Source: Cupriavidus sp. P-10 (GTDB taxonomy: Bacteria > Pseudomonadota > Gammaproteobacteria > Burkholderiales > Burkholderiaceae). Taken from it: a stretch of 64,000 nucleotides of DNA. Where the stretch lies: positions 2,790,001-2,854,000 of the forward strand of contig NZ_AP025171.1 in assembly GCF_003402535.2 (NCBI RefSeq), given 5' to 3'. How positions within the stretch are numbered: the first letter of the stretch is position 1; each line of letters opens with the position of its first letter. Below, in pieces: positions 1-8,812 of the stretch. The position numbers and the translations under genes were made by a program. The notes beneath the pieces were generated by a model. It worked only from the letters and a program-made list of their open reading frames with translations. It was not told where the DNA came from and did not search any database.

Positions 1-248
1 AACACGCCGCCGCGGCCGGCGGCCTGTGCCTCGCGGTGCGCCACGGTATTGCGCCACGCGATCACCGCGGCCTCGTCGCGGAAGAAGGACAGCGACAGCA
101 TCTTGCCGGGGTTGGTCAGGCTCTGGAAACGTTCGACCGAGATAAAGCCGTCGATGGCCTCCAGCTCGGTGCGCAGCCTTGCCGCGATAGCGAGATAGGC
201 ATCGCGGCGGCCCGGTGCGGGCTCGACTTCGAAGAGGACGGCGATCAT
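1..248 (-). CDS. Antibiotic biosynthesis monooxygenase (ABM) domain protein, 3' end outside window
   Basis: The reading frame starts at an ATG at 248 and runs off the left edge, giving about 82 residues that begin MIAVLFEVEPAPGRRDAY. The visible part has the pattern of ABM-domain (dimeric ferredoxin-like fold) proteins: a first beta strand, a helix with LRTELEAIDGF, then FISVERFQS and a strand with MLSLSFFRDEAAV. Members are small cofactor-free monooxygenases or heme-handling enzymes, and many have unknown substrates. It starts 28 bp after the P450 stop on the same strand, so the two are probably co-transcribed. The function is known only at fold level. Confidence 0.75.
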   Translation of the reverse strand, partial: MIAVLFEVEPAPGRRDAYLAIAARLRTELEAIDGFISVERFQSLTNPGKMLSLSFFRDEAAVIAWRNTVAHREAQAAGRGGV

Positions 249-276
249 GGGGGGCTCCGTATTTTGAATGGTGGAC

Positions 277-1410
277 TCAGCAGAAATGCGGGATGCGGGC
301 GTTCAACGAGGGACGATAACGGAACGCGCGCGCCAGTGCGGCCGGGTCGGCGCCGCGTGCGAGTAGCGCTGTCACCGTGGCGGCGGCGAGCGCCTGCGCC
401 AGCCTGTCGCCAGGGCAAGCGTGGCGGCCATGGCCAAAGGTCCATGCGCGGCCGCCTTCCGCCCTGCCACTGCGCGAAGCCGCGGCCAGCAGCACCAGCA
501 CTGCGTCGCCGGCCTTGGCGTCGTGGCCGCACAGGTGTGCGTCGGCGGCGAGGAAGCGGCGCGTGTTCTGCACCGGCGGATCCGACACCGCCACCCGTGC
601 AACCAATTCTTCCGGCGTGGTCCCGGCCGGCACCTTGCCGCGACCGAGATGCAGCAGTGTATTGCCTGCCAGCGCGGCGGTGGCTTCGCAGGCCTGCACC
701 AGCAAGCCGATGGTGTTGGCGGCCACCGCCTGCGCATCGATGCCCGCAACCTGCGCGGCCTGGTGCAGCGACGGCAACGGGCCTGCTGCGGGCGCCGCGT
801 CGGCGAGCCAGATACCAAGCCATTGCGCGGCGTCGGCGCCGGCTTGCACGGCGTTCGCATCGGCGAGCGGCGACTGTGCGGCGGCAAAGGCCGCCACATG
901 GCCGGCCACTGCCGCGGCGGTGGCGCGATCCACGGCGACCGGCAGGCCGAGCAGGTCAGCCAGCGTCACCACCGGCAACACGAACAGGACGCCATTGATG
1001 CCTTCGGCGGACAATGCCCTGTCGGCGTCCATCAGCTCAGCCAGCGCAGCCGCCCGGTGCGCGGCTGCGGACGGATCGATGGCGGCCAGCAAGGGCATCA
1101 GCAACCCCTTCAACGGCGCGTGCGCAGCGCCGTCGTTCATGCGGATCAGCCGGCCGAACAGGTCCCCGGCGGGGGTGCCTGCCAGTGCGGGCGGCACCGG
1201 CTGCGCGGGCGGGCGTACGCGGCAATCGGGATGGGACAGCACCTCCGCGACTTCGCGCGCGCCGGCCGCAACCCACAGCCCGAGCCGCTGGTCGCGGAAG
1301 AACGGCCGGTGTGTCGCCAGTTCGCGGTAGTAGGGATAGGGATCGGGGTGCGTGACGGCGCTGATCGGGTCGATGGCATCGTCAGCGTCGGATACGGTGG
1401 CAGGCAGCAT
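277..1410 (-). CDS. Cytochrome P450, divergent
   Basis: This is a 377-residue soluble bacterial-type P450, somewhat shorter than the usual 400 or so. The heme-binding loop FGHGRHACPG (residues 325-334) is intact, with the thiolate ligand at Cys332. The I helix reads QACEAT (239-244) where most P450s have AGxE/DT. In the K-helix region, EELVARVAVSDPPVQ lacks a clean ExxR at the expected distance from PVQNTRR. It may therefore be an atypical P450, like the ExxR-less families described in actinomycetes, or it may carry a small insertion there. No ferredoxin or reductase lies next to it; the only partner is the ABM gene downstream. No strong ribosome binding site precedes the ATG. The substrate is unknown. 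Confidence 0.85.
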   Translation of the reverse strand: MLPATVSDADDAIDPISAVTHPDPYPYYRELATHRPFFRDQRLGLWVAAGAREVAEVLSHPDCRVRPPAQPVPPALAGTPAGDLFGRLIRMNDGAAHAPLKGLLMPLLAAIDPSAAAHRAAALAELMDADRALSAEGINGVLFVLPVVTLADLLGLPVAVDRATAAAVAGHVAAFAAAQSPLADANAVQAGADAAQWLGIWLADAAPAAGPLPSLHQAAQVAGIDAQAVAANTIGLLVQACEATAALAGNTLLHLGRGKVPAGTTPEELVARVAVSDPPVQNTRRFLAADAHLCGHDAKAGDAVLVLLAAASRSGRAEGGRAWTFGHGRHACPGDRLAQALAAATVTALLARGADPAALARAFRYRPSLNARIPHFC

Positions 1411-1601
1411 GGCGGCACATGGGGGCTGGATGTGCTGCCAGTTTGCCGCGTGCGCGGGACAAACGCTTCACGGCGGCGTGAAAGATGGATTGCTGCGGGC
1501 GGTTCCCGGCCACCGGTCCCGCTTGCGCGCGAGCCCGGTGGCTTCCGCCTTTTCAGCCTTCTCCGCCTTTTCCACCTTTTCCACCTTTTGCAGAGCGTGC
1601 T
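1411..1601. other. Intergenic region between czcA 3' end and P450
   Basis: This gap contains the end of the czc operon and must also hold the P450 promoter. Apart from the 9-bp array at 1545-1589, no clear promoter or terminator was seen. Confidence 0.5.
1545..1589 (-). repeat. Five tandem 9-bp units (consensus AAAAGGTGG on the minus strand)
   Basis: Read on the plus strand, the units are ccgcctttt, cagccttct, ccgcctttt, ccacctttt and ccacctttt. The array lies 12 bp beyond the czcA stop codon and upstream of the P450 start. It is purine-rich on the strand that would be transcribed from czcA. No coding role is evident. Confidence 0.8.
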
Positions 1602-4600
1602 TCAGAACTTCGACGTCACCAGCTCACCGCCATCCTGCGCCGCCTCCGCCACCGGGTCATCATTCCTGTGCGCCAGCCGGTACAGCACCGGCAACACCAG
1701 CAACGTCAGCGCCGTCGACGACAGGATGCCGCCGATCACCACCGTGGCCAGCGGACGCTGGACTTCGGCTCCCGTGCCGGTGGCCAGCGCCATCGGAACG
1801 AAGCCAAGCGACGCCACCAGCGCGGTCATCAGCACGGGCCGCAGCCGCGTCAGCGCGCCGTCCCGGATCGCCTGGTCGAGCCCCACGCCCTCTTCGCGCA
1901 GCGAGCGGATGAACGACAGCATCACCAGCCCGTTCAGCACCGCCACGCCGCACAGCGCGATAAAGCCCACCGCGGCCGAGATCGACAGCGGGATGCCGCG
2001 CAGCCACAGCGCCAGGATGCCGCCAGTCAGCGCGAACGGGATGCCGGTGAAGACCAGCAGCCCGTCCTTGACGTTGCCGAACATCGCGAACAGCAGCACG
2101 AACACCAGCCCCAGTGCCAGCGGCACCACCACGCGCAGCCTTGCTGTTGCCGACTGCAGCTGCTCGAAGGTGCCGCCCCAGCTGGTCCAGTAGCCGGCGG
2201 GGATGCGCACGCGCTCGCGGATCGCAGCCTCCGCCTCGGGCACGAAGCTGCCGATATCGCGCCCGCGCACGTTGGCGCTGACCACGATGCGGCGCTTGCC
2301 GTTCTCGCGCGAGACCTGGTTGGGGCCGGGCGCGATCTCCACGGTGGCGACTTCGCTGAGCGGGATATAGCTGGTGCGCGCGCCGGCCGCGGTGTCCTTT
2401 GGCAGCGCCACCGGCAGGCGCCGCAGCGCGTCCACGTCTTCGCGCACGGCATCGGGCAGGCGCACGACGATGTCGAAGCGCCGGTCGCCGCTGAAGAACG
2501 TGCCCGACACCTTGCCGCCGATGCCGATCGCCACCGCCTCCTGGATATCGCTCAGGTTGAGCCCGTAGCGCGCGGCCTTGTCACGGTCGATATTGACGCT
2601 GAGCATGGGCAGCCCGGTGGTCTGCTCGACCTTGACCTCGGCCGCGCCCGGAATGCCCTGCAGCACCGCGGCAATACGGTTGGCGGTGTCTTCCAGCACG
2701 GTGTTGTCGTCACCGAACACCTTGACCGCTACGTCGGAGCGCACACCCGAGATCAGCTCGTTGAAGCGCAGCTGGATCGGCTGCGAGAACTCGTAGTTGT
2801 TGCCGGGCAGCTTGCCGACCTCTTCGCGGATCGCGGCGATCAGCTCGTCGCGGGTGCGGCGCGGCGCGGGCCATTCGGACTGCGGCCTGAGCATGATGTA
2901 GCCGTCCGAGATGTTCGGCGGCATCGGGTCGGAGGCAATCTCGGCGGTGCCGGTGCGCGCGAACACGCGTTCGATCTCCGGGAATTTCTTCTTCAGCGTG
3001 GTCTCGACCTGCTGCTGCATTGCCACCGATTGCGTCAGGCTGGTGCCGGGAATGCGCAGGGCCTGGATGGCGAGGTCGCCCTCATTGAGATTGGGCACGA
3101 ACTCGCTGCCCAGGCGCGTGGCGATCGCCAGGGACAGCGCCACCGCCACGCCGGCCAGCGCCAGCACCACCGGCGTTGCCGACAGCGAGCGGTCCAGCAG
3201 CACCGCATAGCGGCGCCGCGCCCAGGCCATCAGCCGGTTCTCGCGCTCGGCCACGCGATTGCCGATGGCCAGCGCCACCGCCGCGGGCACGAAGGTCACC
3301 GACAGCACCATCGCGCCCAGCAGCGCCAGCACCACCGTGATCGCCATCGGGTGGAACATCTTGCCCTCGACGCCTGTCAGCGCAAAGATCGGCAGGTACA
3401 CCACCATGATGATGAGCTGCCCGTACAGCAGCGGCCGGCGAGCCTCGCGCGCGGCGGCAAAGACTTCATGCAGGCGTTCGGTGCGCGTCAGCGCGCGGCC
3501 ATGCCGTTGCTGCGCATGCGCCAGGCGCCGCACGCAGTTCTCGACGATCACCACCGCGCCGTCGACGATGATGCCGAAATCCAGCGCGCCCAGGCTCATC
3601 AGGTTGGCGCTGGTGCGGGTGTGGACCATGCCGGTGAAGGTGAACAGCATCGACAGCGGGATCACCAGCGCGGTGATCAGCGCCGCGCGCAGGTTGCCGA
3701 GGAACAGGAACAGGATGGCGATCACCAGCACCGCGCCTTCCAGCAGGTTCTTCTTCACCGTGGCGATGGCCTTGTCGACCAGCGTGGTGCGGTCGTACAC
3801 CGTGATCGCCTTCACGCCGGCCGGCAGCGTGCGGTTGATCTCCGCCATCTTGCGGTCGACCGCCTGCGACACCGTGCGGCTGTTCTCGCCGATCAGCATG
3901 AACACCGTGCCCAGCACCACCTCGCGGCCGTCCTCGGTGGCGGCGCCGGTGCGCAGCTCGCCGCCGGTCTGCACGCTGGCCAGGTCGCGCACGCGGATCG
4001 GCTGGCCCTGCGCGGTACCGACGATGACGTCGCGGATGTCGTCGAGCGAGCGCACCTGGCCCGGCACGCGCACCAGGTATTGTTCGCCACGGCGCTCGAT
4101 ATAGCCGGCGCCGACGTTGTCGTTGTTCTTCTCCAGCGCGGTCACCACGTCGGCGAGCGACAAACCGTACGAAGCCATCCGCTCCAGGCTGGGCGCGACC
4201 ACGTAGGCGCGCGCATGGCCGCCGATGGCATTGATCTCGGTCACGCCCGGCACGTTGCGCAGCTGCGGGCGGATCACCCAGTCCTGGATCTCGCGCAGGT
4301 CGGACAGCGTGTACGGCGTGCCGTCGGGCTTGCGCGCATTGGGCTCGGCTTCCACGGTCCACAGGTAGATCTCGCCGAGGCCGGTCGAGATCGGGCCCAT
4401 CGCCGGCGTGATGCCGGAAGGCAGCCGGTCGCGCGCTTCCTGGATGCGCTGGTTGACCAGCTGGCGCGCGAAATGGATATCGGTGCCTTCGCGGAAGATC
4501 ACCGTGACCTGCGACAGCCCGTAGCGCGACAGCGAGCGGGTCTGCTCCAGCCCCGGCAGCCCCGCCATCACCGTCTCGACCGGATAGGTGATGCGCTGCT

Positions 4601-4784
4601 CGGTTTCCAGCGGCGAATAGCCGGGCGCGCCGGTGTTGATCTGCACCTGCACGTTGGTAATGTCAGGCACGGCGTCGATCGGCAGCCGGCTGTAGTTGTA
4701 CAGCCCCAGCGCGGCCATGCCGGCCACGGCCAGCAGCACCAGCCAGCGCTGCTCGATGGCAAAGCGGATCAGGCGTTCAAACAT
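1602..4784 (-). CDS. czcA: Heavy-metal RND efflux pump, CzcA family
   Basis: This 1060-residue inner-membrane proton/cation antiporter is the RND subunit of a tripartite CzcCBA-type pump that exports divalent cations across the envelope. It has the usual length for the HME-RND family. Residues 402-416 read DFGIIVDGAVVIVEN, matching the signature of the HME1 subgroup (Co/Zn/Cd; DFGxxxDGAxxxxEN) rather than the monovalent Cu/Ag subgroup. The N-terminal helix, two large periplasmic loops and two sets of transmembrane helices are all present. It starts 12 bp after czcB, so the two are co-transcribed. Which metals it handles (Zn, Co, Cd, Ni) cannot be told from sequence alone. Confidence 0.96.
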   Translation of the reverse strand: MFERLIRFAIEQRWLVLLAVAGMAALGLYNYSRLPIDAVPDITNVQVQINTGAPGYSPLETEQRITYPVETVMAGLPGLEQTRSLSRYGLSQVTVIFREGTDIHFARQLVNQRIQEARDRLPSGITPAMGPISTGLGEIYLWTVEAEPNARKPDGTPYTLSDLREIQDWVIRPQLRNVPGVTEINAIGGHARAYVVAPSLERMASYGLSLADVVTALEKNNDNVGAGYIERRGEQYLVRVPGQVRSLDDIRDVIVGTAQGQPIRVRDLASVQTGGELRTGAATEDGREVVLGTVFMLIGENSRTVSQAVDRKMAEINRTLPAGVKAITVYDRTTLVDKAIATVKKNLLEGAVLVIAILFLFLGNLRAALITALVIPLSMLFTFTGMVHTRTSANLMSLGALDFGIIVDGAVVIVENCVRRLAHAQQRHGRALTRTERLHEVFAAAREARRPLLYGQLIIMVVYLPIFALTGVEGKMFHPMAITVVLALLGAMVLSVTFVPAAVALAIGNRVAERENRLMAWARRRYAVLLDRSLSATPVVLALAGVAVALSLAIATRLGSEFVPNLNEGDLAIQALRIPGTSLTQSVAMQQQVETTLKKKFPEIERVFARTGTAEIASDPMPPNISDGYIMLRPQSEWPAPRRTRDELIAAIREEVGKLPGNNYEFSQPIQLRFNELISGVRSDVAVKVFGDDNTVLEDTANRIAAVLQGIPGAAEVKVEQTTGLPMLSVNIDRDKAARYGLNLSDIQEAVAIGIGGKVSGTFFSGDRRFDIVVRLPDAVREDVDALRRLPVALPKDTAAGARTSYIPLSEVATVEIAPGPNQVSRENGKRRIVVSANVRGRDIGSFVPEAEAAIRERVRIPAGYWTSWGGTFEQLQSATARLRVVVPLALGLVFVLLFAMFGNVKDGLLVFTGIPFALTGGILALWLRGIPLSISAAVGFIALCGVAVLNGLVMLSFIRSLREEGVGLDQAIRDGALTRLRPVLMTALVASLGFVPMALATGTGAEVQRPLATVVIGGILSSTALTLLVLPVLYRLAHRNDDPVAEAAQDGGELVTSKF

Positions 4785-4796
4785 GGCGCCCCCCGC

Positions 4797-6107
4797 TCAG
4801 TGCTCATGCCCGGCGCTGGCCTTGCCCAGCTCGGACTTGAGGATGAAGCTGTTGGCCGCGGCGTAGCGCGCGCCGGCCTGCAGGCCTTCGGTGATCTCGA
4901 CCAGCTTGCCGCCGCTGCGGCCGGTCTTGACCGGCTGCACCGCAAACCCGCCCGGCACCGCGACGAACACGGCGCTGTGGCCATCGACCTGCTGCACGGC
5001 ATCGGCTTCCACCGTCACCGGCACCTGCGTCGCGGCGCCGAGCACGCTGACCGTGACGAACAGCCCGGGCCGCCACGCCATGCCTGGATTGGACAGCGTG
5101 ACACGGGCCTTGGCGGTGCGGGTCTGCTCGCCGAGCAGCGCGCCGACGTAGGAGACCTTGCCCTCGGCCTGCGTCTGCGAGGCGGTGGAGCGGATCCTGA
5201 CGGTCTCGCCCACGCGCACCTGGTCGAGGTCGCGCGCCGAGACCACGAATTCGGCCCAGACCGAACTCAGGTCCGAGATGGTGAAGACGCTGGCGTCTTC
5301 CTTGACGGCCTCGCCCAGCGACAGGTGCTTCTCGACGATGATGCCGTCGAATGGGGCACGCAGCGCGAACTGGTTCAGGCTGCCGCCCTTGCCGTCTTTG
5401 ACGTCCTTGCCGGCGCTCTCCGATGCGCCGATCGCGACCAGCTTCTGCCTTGCGTTCTGCACGGCGATCTGCGCTTCTTCCAGCGCTGTGCGGGCCTGCT
5501 GGTAGTCCTGTTCGGCGGAAATCTTTTCCTGCCACAGCGTCTTTTCACGCGCGTAGGTGGCGCGCGCCAGCGCCTCGCGCCGCTGCGCCGCGAGCAGTTC
5601 GCTGCGCTGCTCTGCCAGTGCCGTGCTGGCAAGCACGGCCAGCACCTGGCCCTTGGCGACCTGCTCGCCCAGGTTGGCCGGCACCGCCTGCGCCACGCCG
5701 GCGACGCGGGGCACCACGTGCGCGGTGCGGTCGTCGTTGAAGCGGATCTCGCCGGGGAAATCGACGCTGCCGCGCAGCGGCGCGGGGCCTGCCGTGGCCA
5801 TGCCGATACCGGCCTGCTGCACCTGCTCCGGCGTCAGCTTGATGACGTGGGGCTGGTCGGCGGCCTGCGCCGGCGCAGCGGCGGCAGCGGGAGCGCTGGC
5901 CGAGGTACTTGCCGGCTTGCCGTGCGCGTGGCCATCGTCATGGTCGGCATGGTCGGCATGCCCGCCTTTTTCGGCGTGTTCGCCATGCTCGTGCCCGGCC
6001 TCGCCTGAGCCGCCGCCCTTGCCCGTGAACAGGATCGCCGCGCCGCCCAGCAGCCCCGCGACCAGGATGGCCACCACCGCGGCCCGTTGTTGCTTGCTCA
6101 TTGCCAT
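4797..6107 (-). CDS. czcB: Periplasmic adaptor of metal efflux pump, CzcB family, with His-rich N-terminus
   Basis: This 436-residue membrane fusion protein links the CzcA-type pump to the outer-membrane channel. It has an N-terminal membrane anchor (about residues 9-27) and then a His/Asp/Glu-rich segment (about residues 37-62, eight His) typical of CzcB proteins and thought to bind metal in the periplasm. The barrel-sandwich/hairpin region (about residues 150-330) and membrane-proximal domain follow. ATGs at 6107 and 6101 are both possible starts; a GGAAGG precedes them. It lies 17 bp after czcC and 12 bp before czcA. Confidence 0.94.
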   Translation of the reverse strand: MAMSKQQRAAVVAILVAGLLGGAAILFTGKGGGSGEAGHEHGEHAEKGGHADHADHDDGHAHGKPASTSASAPAAAAAPAQAADQPHVIKLTPEQVQQAGIGMATAGPAPLRGSVDFPGEIRFNDDRTAHVVPRVAGVAQAVPANLGEQVAKGQVLAVLASTALAEQRSELLAAQRREALARATYAREKTLWQEKISAEQDYQQARTALEEAQIAVQNARQKLVAIGASESAGKDVKDGKGGSLNQFALRAPFDGIIVEKHLSLGEAVKEDASVFTISDLSSVWAEFVVSARDLDQVRVGETVRIRSTASQTQAEGKVSYVGALLGEQTRTAKARVTLSNPGMAWRPGLFVTVSVLGAATQVPVTVEADAVQQVDGHSAVFVAVPGGFAVQPVKTGRSGGKLVEITEGLQAGARYAAANSFILKSELGKASAGHEH

Positions 6108-6124
6108 GCTTGGAGCCTTCCGTA

Positions 6125-7396
6125 TCAGTGTCCGAGGATGCGGTCGATGCTGGCCGCCGCGTCATAGGTGCGGGCCAGCACGTCCAGGTAGCGGATGCGC
6201 GCCTGGAACAGGGTGCGCTGGGCATCCAGCACATCGAGGAAATTGAACTTGCCGGCCTCGAACCCGCGCGAAGCGGCGGCATACGCCTGTTCCGCCGCCG
6301 GCAGCACCGAGCCCTGCAGCGTCTGTGCGGCTGCGCGCGACACCGACAGCTGCGTCGACGCCAGCTGCAGTTCATTGGCCAGGCGGATGCGGTTGGCGGC
6401 ATGCACATCCTGCGCGCGGTCGGCCCGGCGCAGCGTCGCGTACAGGTTGCCCTGGTTGCGGTCGAACAGCGGCAGCGGGATCGCTACGCCCAGCACGGCC
6501 ATGTTGCGGTTGGCCTCGTTGTCGCGCTTGGCGCCGAGGCTGACGGTGACGTCGGGGTACTGGCGGCTGCGCGCCACCGCCACTTCAGCGCGGCTGCGTT
6601 CGGCGGAGAGCCGGCTGGCGGCCAGCAGCGGCGAGTCTTCCAGCGCGGTCTCCAGCGCCGCGGGCGCGGGGCGCGACGGCAGCGCGTCGAGGTCGCCTTG
6701 CGCCTGCGCGAAGCGCGGCGCGGCGTTGCCCCACAGGGCGGCCAGCGATTGGCGCGCCGACTGCAGCGCGCCGGTGGCCTCGGCCAGTTCCAATTCGGCG
6801 TTGGCCTGCTCGACCTGCGCACGGGTCGCTTCCAGCGGCGCAACCTTGCCGGCGGCGACACGGCGCGAGGCGGCCTGCGCCGCGCGGCTGGCGATGCCGA
6901 CCGAGCCCTCGGCCAGCTTGATGCGCTCCTGCGCGACCAGCACGCCGAAAAAGCGCGCGATCACCGCCGCGCGCAGCCCGGCGCGTACGCCGCCCAGCTC
7001 GGCCTGCGCCAGCTCGCGGCCGCGCTCGGCCACGCCGATGCGGGCAGCGCGCTTGCCGCCCAGTTCGATCGGCACGTTGAACTGGCCAGTGGTCGAGCGC
7101 GTGGCGCGGCGCGTGTCTTCCATCGACACCGCGAGCTCGGGATTGGGAATCACACGCGCCTGCGTCAGGTCGCCCTCGGTGGCGTCCAGCTCCTTGCCGG
7201 CGGCGGACAGCGCAAAGCTGCCGGCTTCGGCCAGCGCCAGTGCGGCGTCCAGCGTCAGGGAGCCGGGTGGCTCTGACACGCCCACACCGGCGGCGTAAGG
7301 CGAGGGTGTGATGGCGGATGGTGGCGTCTGGGCGACGCCGGCAAGCGGGCTGGTCAGGATGGCCGCCAGCCCCAGCGGCAGCAAAAGTCTTCGCAT
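6125..7396 (-). CDS. czcC: Outer-membrane channel of metal efflux pump, CzcC/TolC family
   Basis: This 423-residue outer-membrane efflux protein has a Sec signal peptide (MRRLLLPLGLAAILTSPLAG, cleaved after about residue 22) and two repeats of the alpha-helical TolC/OEP fold, rich in Ala, Arg, Gln and Glu. It is the exit duct of the CzcCBA pump. It follows the CzcI-like gene after 97 bp and precedes czcB by 17 bp, so gene order is I-C-B-A, as in Cupriavidus czc operons. No strong ribosome binding site is visible before the ATG. Confidence 0.93.
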   Translation of the reverse strand: MRRLLLPLGLAAILTSPLAGVAQTPPSAITPSPYAAGVGVSEPPGSLTLDAALALAEAGSFALSAAGKELDATEGDLTQARVIPNPELAVSMEDTRRATRSTTGQFNVPIELGGKRAARIGVAERGRELAQAELGGVRAGLRAAVIARFFGVLVAQERIKLAEGSVGIASRAAQAASRRVAAGKVAPLEATRAQVEQANAELELAEATGALQSARQSLAALWGNAAPRFAQAQGDLDALPSRPAPAALETALEDSPLLAASRLSAERSRAEVAVARSRQYPDVTVSLGAKRDNEANRNMAVLGVAIPLPLFDRNQGNLYATLRRADRAQDVHAANRIRLANELQLASTQLSVSRAAAQTLQGSVLPAAEQAYAAASRGFEAGKFNFLDVLDAQRTLFQARIRYLDVLARTYDAAASIDRILGH

Positions 7397-7493
7397 CGAA
7401 TTGCACCAGGAAAGAAACCGGGGAATTCGGCGAGACGCCTGAGTTCAGGAAATCATCGAGAAGTCAGGAAAGCGGGTAGCGTCGTCTCGCCGG

Positions 7494-7874
7494 CTAGGCG
7501 AGACGGGGCCACTGCGGGCGGTCGGGGGCCCTGGCGCTGTGGGAGGAGAAGCCCGGTTGCGGTGGGGCCTGCGCCTGTTCGACGTGCTGGCCGGCCTGCA
7601 TGTGCGGCGCGTCGGCGCGTGCGAACGGCAGCGAGGCGATATGGCAGACGCCGCAGTCGGGATCGGCGATGCCCAGCGTGTCGCCATCGGCGTCGGCCTT
7701 GGCCGCATGCTGGCCGGCATCGGCTTTCTGCTGGGGATGGTGCTGGTGCTCGTGATGCCCCAGATGCGCCTTGGCCGCCGCTGCCACCTCATGCCGGCAA
7801 TACGCTGCCGCCCCCGCCCAGGCAAACTGGAGCGGCAGGATCAGCGCGAGGAGGATGAGGAGCAGGCGTTGCAT
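7494..7874 (-). CDS. czcI: CzcI-like exported metal-responsive protein
   Basis: This 126-residue protein begins MQRLLLILLALILPLQFAWA, a strong signal peptide. The mature part has AYCRHE, a dense His cluster (HLGHHEHQHH, residues 38-47) and a DCGVCH motif (Cys74, Cys77). This matches CzcI, the small periplasmic protein encoded first in czc operons and linked to their regulation. The ATG at 7874 is preferred over a start at 7925 because it places the signal peptide at the N-terminus. It leads the czcICBA operon; the gap to czcC is 97 bp. Confidence 0.85.
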   Translation of the reverse strand: MQRLLLILLALILPLQFAWAGAAAYCRHEVAAAAKAHLGHHEHQHHPQQKADAGQHAAKADADGDTLGIADPDCGVCHIASLPFARADAPHMQAGQHVEQAQAPPQPGFSSHSARAPDRPQWPRLA

Positions 7875-7943
7875 GTCGGGAATGGCGGCGAGCCGCAAGT
7901 TTAACCGAGGCTGGCCGGTGATCACGCGACGAGCCGATTACAT

Positions 7944-7959
7944 TTGCGTCATGACGTAA
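7944..7959. promoter_or_regulatory. Near-perfect 16-bp palindrome upstream of czcI
   Basis: TTGCGTCATGACGTAA pairs with itself at 7 of 8 positions. It lies 70 bp upstream of the czcI start and 161 bp upstream of the small plus-strand gene at 8121, in a divergent promoter region. It is a candidate operator for the metal-efflux operon. No regulator is assigned from sequence. Confidence 0.5.
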
Positions 7960-8120
7960 CAGGGGCACGTCGGCCAAAGCAATGTCAATTTATTTGAATG
8001 ACTTATCCATACAGATCCCTCTTTGCGCTCGATCAAGACTTCTATAGTTCGTTACATGAACGGCACGCACACGACGCAGAACGTTCTGCCAAATTCAACG
8101 AACAATACTGGAGAAATCTC

Positions 8121-8426
8121 ATGACCAAGACCGCCCGCTTTGCTTCCGCCCTGTTCCTGTCGCTGGCCGCCCTCGGCGCCGCGCAAGCCGCCACCGCTTC
8201 CGAACGGCTCCCAGGCGACAAGTATGGTTATGAGTTCCGCTCGCACGATGCCTTCACCGATGGCGCCCGCACCGGAAAGCCCGATCCGTATGTGGACGGT
8301 GCCCGCACCGTGGCAGGACTAGACCGCAGCGGCGTGTCGGCGGCACCGGCGCGCAGCTTCGACCCGTACAGCGAAGGCAGCCGCGTGGGTGGTTTCGATC
8401 CTTACGGCGAAGGTGCGCGGGCGTAA
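8121..8426 (+). CDS. Small exported protein with FDPYxEG repeats
   Basis: The 101-residue product has a Sec signal peptide ending at AQAATA. The mature region of about 75 residues is built of degenerate repeats around Asp-Pro-Tyr: PDPYVDGAR, FDPYSEGSR and FDPYGEGAR, plus DAFTDGAR. The start at 8121 is supported by GGAGAAA 5 bp upstream. I do not recognise a named family. It is divergent from the czc operon and convergent with a sigma/anti-sigma pair. Periplasmic location is predicted; function is unknown. Confidence 0.7.
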   Translation: MTKTARFASALFLSLAALGAAQAATASERLPGDKYGYEFRSHDAFTDGARTGKPDPYVDGARTVAGLDRSGVSAAPARSFDPYSEGSRVGGFDPYGEGARA

Positions 8427-8442
8427 TTGCCGTCGGTTTGCT

Positions 8443-8477
8443 CCCCTCTCCCGCTTGCGACGCTTGCGGGAGAGGGG
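8443..8477. repeat. REP-like hairpin (CCCCTCTCCCGC stem)
   Basis: A 12-bp perfect stem (CCCCTCTCCCGC / GCGGGAGAGGGG) surrounds an 11-nt loop, between the convergent ends of the FDPY-repeat gene and the anti-sigma gene. The same stem occurs at 15131, 15229 (variant) and 53734. It may serve as a bidirectional terminator, although no T-run follows. Confidence 0.8.
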
Positions 8478-8560
8478 ACGGGGGAGAGGGGAGCCTTTGC
8501 CAAGGGTGTCAGCTGGCGTTCGGCGCAATGATGTGCGAACACTGACTACTGACAAAGGTG

Positions 8561-8764
8561 TTAATCCTCCCGCCCCATTCGCCGCATCGCCTCCCTCATG
8601 GTCCGCATCTGCGCGCTGAATACGGTGCAGGCTTCGCAGATCGCCAAATGGCTGCGCACGCGCAGCCGCTCCATCCACGACAACGGCTGGTCCAGACCCT
8701 TCATGGTCAGGTGGTGAACCTCTTCGCAGTCCGGCAGCAGGCGGCGGGCGGGGCGGTCGGGCAT
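8561..8764 (-). CDS. Zinc-finger anti-sigma factor (zf-HC2-like)
   Basis: This 67-residue protein has the pattern SHLAICEAC (HxxxCxxC, about residues 38-46), the zinc-binding core of ZAS-type anti-sigma factors. It lacks a transmembrane or C-terminal sensor domain, so it is probably a cytoplasmic anti-sigma domain alone. It begins 48 bp after the sigma gene on the same strand, the usual order for such a pair. The stimulus is unknown; zinc or redox sensing is common in the family. Confidence 0.8.
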   Translation of the reverse strand: MPDRPARRLLPDCEEVHHLTMKGLDQPLSWMERLRVRSHLAICEACTVFSAQMRTMREAMRRMGRED

Positions 8765-8812
8765 GGTGGTGGTTGCCGAGGGTTAGGTGGAGGAAGTCGC
8801 TGACAAGGCCGT

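Noticed and set aside
1485..6008. 1507-residue plus-strand open frame
   Set aside because: It is the antisense shadow of czcA and czcB in high-GC DNA; its translation is His/Arg/Ala/Gln-rich low-complexity sequence without domain features.
8389..8619. 76-codon plus-strand frame over the REP hairpin
   Set aside because: Arg-rich frame created by the hairpin and the antisense of the anti-sigma gene.
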